Positions 1 to 5,360 of a DNA stretch of 5,360 bases are shown here, one piece after another; position 1 is the stretch's first letter, and each line of letters starts with the position of its first letter. This DNA is from an uncultured Rubrivivax sp. Lineage in GTDB: Bacteria; Pseudomonadota; Gammaproteobacteria; Burkholderiales; Burkholderiaceae_C. Under the pieces are notes generated by a model. The model did not search any database. It worked only from the letters and a program-made list of their open reading frames with translations, and was not told the origin of the DNA. Position numbers and translations under genes: made by a program. The stretch spans positions 1-5,360 of the forward strand of contig CALBTN010000431.1 in NCBI GenBank assembly GCA_937967345.1, read 5' to 3'.

Positions 1-326
1 GCGCGATCCTGGATGCGGTGCTGCTGCGCGCCAATGCGTTCTCGCGCGTCGCGCTGTGCGGCATGATCGCCGGCTACAACGGCCAGCCGATCCCGCTGGC
101 CGCGCCGCAGCTGCTGCTGGTCAACCGCATGAAGCTGCAGGGTTTCATCGTCAGCGACCACATGCAGCACTGGCCGCGCGCGCTGAAGGAGCTGGGCGCG
201 CTGGTGGCTGCCGGCAAGCTGAAGTACCGCGAGACCGTCGCGCAGGGCATCGAGGCCGCGCCCGAAGCCTTCATCGGGCTGCTCGAGGGGCGCAACTTCG
301 GCAAGCAGCTGGTCAAGTTGGTGTGA
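1..326 (+). CDS. NADP-dependent oxidoreductase, CurA / prostaglandin-reductase-like MDR family (C-terminal part)
   Basis: This is the 3' part of a gene that enters from the left edge. The reading frame is open from base 3, giving 107 residues and a TGA stop. Enzymes of this medium-chain dehydrogenase/reductase branch (CurA, YncB, PTGR1/leukotriene B4 dehydrogenase) reduce carbon-carbon double bonds of unsaturated ketones or aldehydes with NADPH in the cytoplasm. They do not need the zinc used by alcohol dehydrogenases. Visible family signatures are ALCGMIAGYNG near the start of the fragment (the strand and loop after the nucleotide-binding fold), KLKYRETVAQGIE in the middle, and the closing EAFIGLLEGRNFGKQLVKL. 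The family is usually about 330-340 residues, so roughly two thirds lies outside the window, including most of the Rossmann fold. The exact substrate cannot be read from this fragment. A GTG at base 18 is an internal valine, not a start. The next plus-strand gene begins 25 bases after the stop, so co-transcription is possible. Confidence 0.88.
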   Translation, partial: AILDAVLLRANAFSRVALCGMIAGYNGQPIPLAAPQLLLVNRMKLQGFIVSDHMQHWPRALKELGALVAAGKLKYRETVAQGIEAAPEAFIGLLEGRNFGKQLVKLV

Positions 327-351
327 TGCGCGGCGCGCCGGGCAACAGCAG

Positions 352-1623
352 GTGAAGCCGCGCCGGGCGGTGGTGGTCGGCGGCGGGCCGGCCGGATTGA
401 TGGCTGCCGAGACGCTGGCCGAAGCCGGCGTCACGGTCGAGCTGTACGACGCGATGCGCTCGGTGGGCCGCAAGCTGCTGCTCGCCGGCAAGGGCGGGCT
501 GAACCTGACGCACGCCGAAGACTTCGAGCGCTTCGCCACCCGCTATGGCGCGGCCCGGACCGAGGTCGGCGCCTGGCTCGAGCGCTTCGGCCCGCAGCAG
601 TTGCGCGACTGGGCCACGGGCCTGGGCATCGAGACCTTCGTCGGCAGCTCGGGCCGGGTCTTTCCGCGCGACATGAAGGCTGCGCCGCTGCTGCGCGCCT
701 GGCTGGCGCGGTTGCGCGCGCGCGGCGTTCGGCTGCACATGCGACATCGCTGGACCGGGTGGGCCGACGACGGTGCGCTGTGTTTCGAAACGCCCGACGG
801 CCCGCATCAGGTGCGCGCCGATGCGGTGGTGCTGGCGCTGGGTGGTGGCAGCTGGTCCAAGCTGGGCTCCGACGGGCGCTGGCTGACGCTGCTGCAACAG
901 CGCGGCGTGGCGTTGGCGCCGCTGCGGCCATCGAACTGCGGCTTCGAGGTCGCGGCAGGCTGGAGCGCGCACTTCGTCGATCGCCACGCCGGGCAGCCGC
1001 TGAAGAACGTGGGTCTGCACTGGCGCGACGCGGCCGGTACCGAGCAGCGCCAACTGGGCGAATGCGTGGTCACGCGTTACGGCATCGAGGGCAGCGGGGT
1101 CTACGCCGCCTCGGCGCCCTTGCGCGACGCGATCGATGCTGACGGCCAGGCCGCCTTGCGGTTGGACCTGCTGCCGGCGCGCAGCCTGCAGTGGGTCGAG
1201 GCCGAACTGGCAGGCCCGCGCGGCGGGCGTACGCTGGCCACGCAGTTGAAGTCGCGGCTGAAGCTGCACGGCGTCAAGGCCGCGCTGCTGTACGAGGTGG
1301 CCGACAAGCCCACGCTGGCCGATGCGGCGCGGCTGGCGCGGCTGATCAAGTCGCTGCCCTTGAGCCTGAGCGCGGCACGCCCGCTGGACGAGGCCATCAG
1401 CAGCGCCGGCGGTGTGCGTTTCGAAGCGCTGGACCCGCAGCTGATGCTGCGCGCGCTGCCCGGTGTGTTCTGCGTGGGCGAGATGCTCGATTGGGAGGCG
1501 CCGACTGGCGGCTACCTGCTCACCGCCAGCATGGCCAGCGGGCGCGTCGCTGGCGAGGGTGTGCTGGGCTGGCTCGATGCGGGTGCCGACCCCTGCCGCG
1601 TCAGGCGACAGCCAGCGCCGTAG
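352..1623 (+). CDS. FAD-dependent flavoprotein, HI0933/YhiN group, TIGR03862 type
   Basis: This complete 423-residue protein is a predicted cytoplasmic FAD-binding oxidoreductase. Residues 7-34 form the dinucleotide-binding beta-alpha-beta unit with GGGPAG at 10-15 and an acidic end at E30/D33. A second conserved block, GRKLLLAGKGGLNLTHAE (39-56), is characteristic of the HI0933-like family. ALGGGSW lies near residue 165. The C-terminal FAD-contacting block at 371-400 contains GEMLDWEAPTGGYLL, where HI0933-like relatives have GE-LD--G-TGGYN; the DWEAPTGGYLL form is typical of TIGR03862. The length fits the family. The biochemical reaction of this group is not established as far as I know, so no substrate is assigned. 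The GTG at 352 is chosen because upstream in-frame codons back to about base 319 offer no start and the next candidates fall inside the FAD motif. No good Shine-Dalgarno sequence precedes it. The 3' end overlaps the convergent gene by 23 bases. Confidence 0.9.
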   Translation: MKPRRAVVVGGGPAGLMAAETLAEAGVTVELYDAMRSVGRKLLLAGKGGLNLTHAEDFERFATRYGAARTEVGAWLERFGPQQLRDWATGLGIETFVGSSGRVFPRDMKAAPLLRAWLARLRARGVRLHMRHRWTGWADDGALCFETPDGPHQVRADAVVLALGGGSWSKLGSDGRWLTLLQQRGVALAPLRPSNCGFEVAAGWSAHFVDRHAGQPLKNVGLHWRDAAGTEQRQLGECVVTRYGIEGSGVYAASAPLRDAIDADGQAALRLDLLPARSLQWVEAELAGPRGGRTLATQLKSRLKLHGVKAALLYEVADKPTLADAARLARLIKSLPLSLSAARPLDEAISSAGGVRFEALDPQLMLRALPGVFCVGEMLDWEAPTGGYLLTASMASGRVAGEGVLGWLDAGADPCRVRRQPAP

Positions 1624-3706
1624 TTTCCAGGAACAACGATTCCCTGAACTCGATCGAGCGTGGCCCGTCGCTGCCGGCAGCCCACAGTGCCAGCGCGGTG
1701 GCGGTCATCGGCTTGGCGAACAGGAAGCCCTGCACCTGGTCGTAGCCCATGCGCCGCAGGATCTGGTACTGCGCGTCGGTCTCCACGCCCTCGGCCACGA
1801 CCTTCATGCGCAGCGCCTGAGCGAGGCTGACCACGGCTTGCGCGATCTGGCGGGCATCCTCGCTGTGCTCCAGGTCGAGCACGAAGCTGCGGTCGATCTT
1901 CAGCTCGCTGGCCGGCAGCTTGCGCAGGTAGGCCAGGTTGGAGTAGCCCGAGCCGAAGTCGTCGATCGAGATGTGCACGCCTACCGCCGCCAGGCCGCTG
2001 AAAATGCGCAGCGCCGCTTCGGTGTCTTCCAGCGCCACCGATTCGGTGATCTCGCAGGTCAGCAGCTCGGGGTTGATCTGGTGGCGGGCCAAGGCCGCGG
2101 CGATGTGCTTGGGCAGATCAGGGTGGCGCAGCTGGTGCACCGACAGGTTGATCGCCACGCGCATGCGCAGGCCCTGGTCGCGCCAGATCCTGGCCTGCTT
2201 GCAGGCTTCGTCGATGACCCACGCGCCGATCGCGTGGATCAGCCCGCTGCGCTCGGCGATCGGTATGAAGATGCCGGGGCTGACCATGCCGCGGCGCGGG
2301 TGATGCCAGCGCAGCAGCGCCTCGGCGGCGGTGACCTGCGCGCTGGGTGCGTGGATCTTCGGCTGGTAGTACAGCTCGAGCTGGTCGCGCGCCAGCGCCA
2401 TGCGCAGATCTGCAAGCAGTTCGGCCTGCTCGCGCACATCGTCGACCATGCGCGCATCGAACACCGCGTAGGTGGCGCCGCCTGCCGCCTTGGCGGCGCG
2501 CGTCGCGACGGCGGCGTGCGTGATCAGCGCCGACTGCGCGCCGTGCTGCGGGTAGTGCGCGATGCCGATCGAGCAGCTCAGCGCAATCTCGCGGCCCTCG
2601 ACGAGCCCGGGCTGCGTGACGGCGTCGACCACGGCGGCGGCGAGCGCTTGCGCCCGCTCGACCGCATCGCTGCCGTCGACCAGCACCAGGAACTCGTCAC
2701 CACCCAGCCGCGCGGCGCGGTGCGGCGGAGCCAGCGCGCGCAGCCGCTTGGCCACGGCCTTCAGCGCGGCATCGCCGGTGTGGTGGCCGAACTGCTCGTT
2801 GACGTGCTTGAAGCGGTCGAGCGCAATGTGCATCAGCACTGCCGGGCACTGTGCGGCATCGGCCCGATGCAGTACCTGCGACAAGGTGCCGTCGAAGGTG
2901 GCGCGCGTCGGCAGCCGGGTCAGGCCGTCGCGCAACGGTTCGCCGTGACCGGTCGCCCGCGCCGCTTCGAGCTTTGCGCGCAGCCGTGATTCGAGGGCGC
3001 AGGCCAGCAGCATCAGCAGCAGCAGTTCGGCCACGCCCACCGATGCCACGGTGCCCATGGTGGCTGCGCTCAGCAGCGATGCATCGTCGGCCGGCGCAAT
3101 CGGCCGCAGCGACGCGGCGGCGATGCTGAGCGTCTGGCCGATCAGCACGGGCACGCCGGCGATGATGCAGCTCGCCCACTGCGGGCGGCTGAGGGCCAGG
3201 CGCGCCCCCGCGCCCGAGGCTGGCAGCGAGCGCAGCGCCCAGGCGAAGCCGGTGGCCATGACCAGCCAGGCCAGCGTCAGGCCGAAGGGGCTCCACACGA
3301 TGCCCGCTTGCAGGCCCAGCGAAAGCAGCAGCAGCACCTGAGCGCACAGCGCCGCGGTGGCAAAGGCGGCCGCAGCCGTGGCGATGGCATGCGGGCCGCG
3401 GCCGTAGCCGAGGTGTGCGCCCAGCACGCACAGACCCAGCGTTGCCAGCACCGCACCGATCACCCAGGCGGCGTGGAAGCCGACGCCGGCCGGCCCCAGC
3501 ACGCTGGCCAGCGTCAGCAGCGGTGCGCTGACGATGCCGCAGGCGGCGGCCACCGCGCTGGCGGCCAGCCAGGCGTTGCGCTCGCAGGCCGCGGTGCGCG
3601 CGCGCTGCGACAACTCCAGCGCCAGGTAGAACGCGAACACGATGAGCAGCGTTCCCGCCAGCGTGGGCAGGCTCAGGTAGCCGGCAAGTTGCATCGACTC
3701 GGCCAT
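1601..3706 (-). CDS. Membrane GGDEF-EAL cyclic-di-GMP phosphodiesterase/cyclase with degenerate MHYT-like 7-helix domain
   Basis: This 701-residue inner-membrane protein makes or, more likely, breaks down cyclic di-GMP. Seven hydrophobic segments lie at about 15-31, 45-69, 79-100, 107-132, 141-161, 178-200 and 211-238. They match the number and layout of an MHYT sensor, but the MHYT motifs themselves are gone. The GGDEF domain (about 255-420) keeps RLGGDEF (signature GGDEF at 335-339), DRFK (297-300), N303 and GD (311-312). Alanine 295 sits where active cyclases have a metal-binding aspartate (PleD D327), and no RxxD inhibitory site precedes the signature. The EAL domain (about 430-676) looks complete: E462-A463-L464, N520, E552, D582-D583 in DDFGSGYSNL, K603, E639 in AEGVET and Q659 in QGF. 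Inference: a phosphodiesterase whose GGDEF is regulatory. The start is ATG at 3706, with M5 (3694) as an alternative; neither has a clear ribosome-binding site. It is divergent from tex. Confidence 0.92.
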   Translation of the reverse strand: MAESMQLAGYLSLPTLAGTLLIVFAFYLALELSQRARTAACERNAWLAASAVAAACGIVSAPLLTLASVLGPAGVGFHAAWVIGAVLATLGLCVLGAHLGYGRGPHAIATAAAAFATAALCAQVLLLLSLGLQAGIVWSPFGLTLAWLVMATGFAWALRSLPASGAGARLALSRPQWASCIIAGVPVLIGQTLSIAAASLRPIAPADDASLLSAATMGTVASVGVAELLLLMLLACALESRLRAKLEAARATGHGEPLRDGLTRLPTRATFDGTLSQVLHRADAAQCPAVLMHIALDRFKHVNEQFGHHTGDAALKAVAKRLRALAPPHRAARLGGDEFLVLVDGSDAVERAQALAAAVVDAVTQPGLVEGREIALSCSIGIAHYPQHGAQSALITHAAVATRAAKAAGGATYAVFDARMVDDVREQAELLADLRMALARDQLELYYQPKIHAPSAQVTAAEALLRWHHPRRGMVSPGIFIPIAERSGLIHAIGAWVIDEACKQARIWRDQGLRMRVAINLSVHQLRHPDLPKHIAAALARHQINPELLTCEITESVALEDTEAALRIFSGLAAVGVHISIDDFGSGYSNLAYLRKLPASELKIDRSFVLDLEHSEDARQIAQAVVSLAQALRMKVVAEGVETDAQYQILRRMGYDQVQGFLFAKPMTATALALWAAGSDGPRSIEFRESLFLETTALAVA

Positions 3707-3734
3707 GCGCGGCTCAGGAGCTGGGCGAGGGGCG

Positions 3735-3782
3735 CGTGGCGTCCGAACGGGCGCCGCGCGACGGGTGGGTCGTCACGCCACG
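3735..3782. repeat. 8-base inverted repeat in the divergent intergenic region
   Basis: CGTGGCGT at 3735-3742 is the exact reverse complement of ACGCCACG at 3775-3782, with 32 bases between the arms. The interior holds a smaller possible hairpin, CGAC at 3759-3762 with GTCG at 3769-3772. It could be the 5' stem of an RNA or a spaced operator pair. By rough estimate, one such 8-base match is not unexpected by chance in 225 bases this rich in GC, so no role is assigned. Confidence 0.25.
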
Positions 3783-3853
3783 GCTATCGACCTGGGACCC
3801 GCCGGCTTGAGTTCACCGCCCCAGGAATGCGCAATGTTCACGGCTGCGCCGCG

Positions 3854-3882
3854 CTGGCCGCGCGGCGGCGGCATGGCACACT
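3854..3882 (+). promoter_or_regulatory. Possible sigma-70 extended -10 promoter for tex
   Basis: TGG followed by CACACT (3874-3882) fits an extended -10 element (TGn then a hexamer with A, A and T at positions 2, 4 and 6). Seventeen bases upstream of the hexamer is CTGGCC (3854-3859), which matches the -35 consensus at only three of six positions. Transcription would start near 3889-3890, giving a leader of roughly 43 bases before the TTG. This is a weak match. If it is the real promoter, the terminator-like hairpin would not be transcribed as such from it. Confidence 0.25.
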
Positions 3883-3896
3883 GCGCCGCCTTTTTT
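3864..3896 (+). terminator. Rho-independent-terminator-like hairpin plus T6 in the tex leader
   Basis: GGCGGCG at 3864-3870 is perfectly complementary to CGCCGCC at 3884-3890, giving a 7-pair all-GC stem with a 13-base loop. Six T residues (3891-3896) follow directly, then CTT. An alternative fold pairs 3864-3869 with 3885-3890 and 3871-3873 with 3882-3884, with one bulged G and an 8-base loop. This has the form of an intrinsic terminator on the plus strand. No plus-strand gene ends here: the element is 35 bases upstream of the tex TTG. It could attenuate a longer tex leader transcript or end a small RNA made from 3707-3890. It could also be coincidental. The same bases can be read as a promoter -10 element, so the two calls compete. 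Confidence 0.45.
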
Positions 3897-3931
3897 CTTA
3901 GCGACCGCCCCGCCGCCGGGGCCTTCAAGCC

Positions 3932-5360
<1,429 letters not shown>

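Larger units (their letters stand above)
3707..3931. other. Divergent intergenic region between the GGDEF-EAL gene and tex
   Basis: This 225-base gap separates two divergent genes and must hold the promoters or leaders for both unless either is expressed from elsewhere. Short open frames crossing it, for example the plus-strand ones beginning at 3705 or 3834, look like chance GC-rich reading with no family resemblance. I could not find a convincing -35/-10 pair for the minus-strand gene. The visible structures are an 8-base inverted repeat (3735-3742 with 3775-3782), a strong hairpin with a T run (3864-3896), a possible extended -10 element inside that hairpin (3874-3882), and a small CCCC/GGGG hairpin (3908-3921) just before the tex start. 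Confidence 0.8.

Noticed and set aside
313..1269. 318-codon open frame on the minus strand opposite the flavoprotein
   Set aside because: It is an antisense artefact of high GC. The sense strand encodes consecutive conserved FAD-binding motifs.
1463..2989. 508-codon open frame on the plus strand opposite the GGDEF-EAL gene
   Set aside because: It is a shadow of the real minus-strand gene, with H/R/Q/V/A-rich composition and no recognisable domain. The sense protein shows intact GGDEF and EAL motifs over the same bases.
3874..3888. Possible sigma-54 promoter, since TGGCAC resembles the -24 box
   Set aside because: The -12 box should read TTGC with GC at 3887-3888. The sequence there is CG, so the essential -12 dinucleotide is missing at correct spacing.

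Overview
The window is uniformly GC-rich, with strong G/C preference at third codon positions. It reads as ordinary chromosomal DNA of a high-GC proteobacterium. The protein sequences look most like Burkholderiales (Betaproteobacteria), possibly the Rubrivivax/Leptothrix/Comamonadaceae side. That placement rests on recalled family sequences and was not checked by a search. I see no insertion sequence, tRNA, rRNA, CRISPR array, phage gene or compositional break.

Layout: (1) 1-326, plus strand: the last 107 residues of an NADP-dependent medium-chain oxidoreductase of the CurA/prostaglandin-reductase type. (2) 352-1623, plus strand: a complete flavoprotein of the HI0933/YhiN group (TIGR03862 type), 25 bases downstream of gene 1 and possibly co-transcribed with it. 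(3) 1601-3706, minus strand: a 701-residue membrane protein with seven predicted helices, a GGDEF domain and an EAL domain, hence a cyclic-di-GMP enzyme. It converges on gene 2, and the two 3' ends overlap by 23 bases. (4) 3707-3931: a 225-base divergent intergenic region containing a GC hairpin followed by six T residues on the plus strand. (5) 3932-5360, plus strand: the first 476 residues of the Tex transcription accessory protein, starting at TTG and cut off by the window edge.

The genes do not form an obvious pathway. Genes 1 and 2 are both redox enzymes in the same direction, gene 3 is a signalling protein, and tex is housekeeping RNA/transcription biology. I found no clear undescribed multi-gene system. 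Three points deserve a second look. The membrane domain of gene 3 appears to be an MHYT sensor that has lost all three of its MHYT motifs. Its GGDEF domain seems to lack a metal-binding aspartate while its EAL domain keeps all the catalytic residues I can check. A terminator-like hairpin lies 35 bases upstream of the tex start, where no plus-strand gene precedes it.
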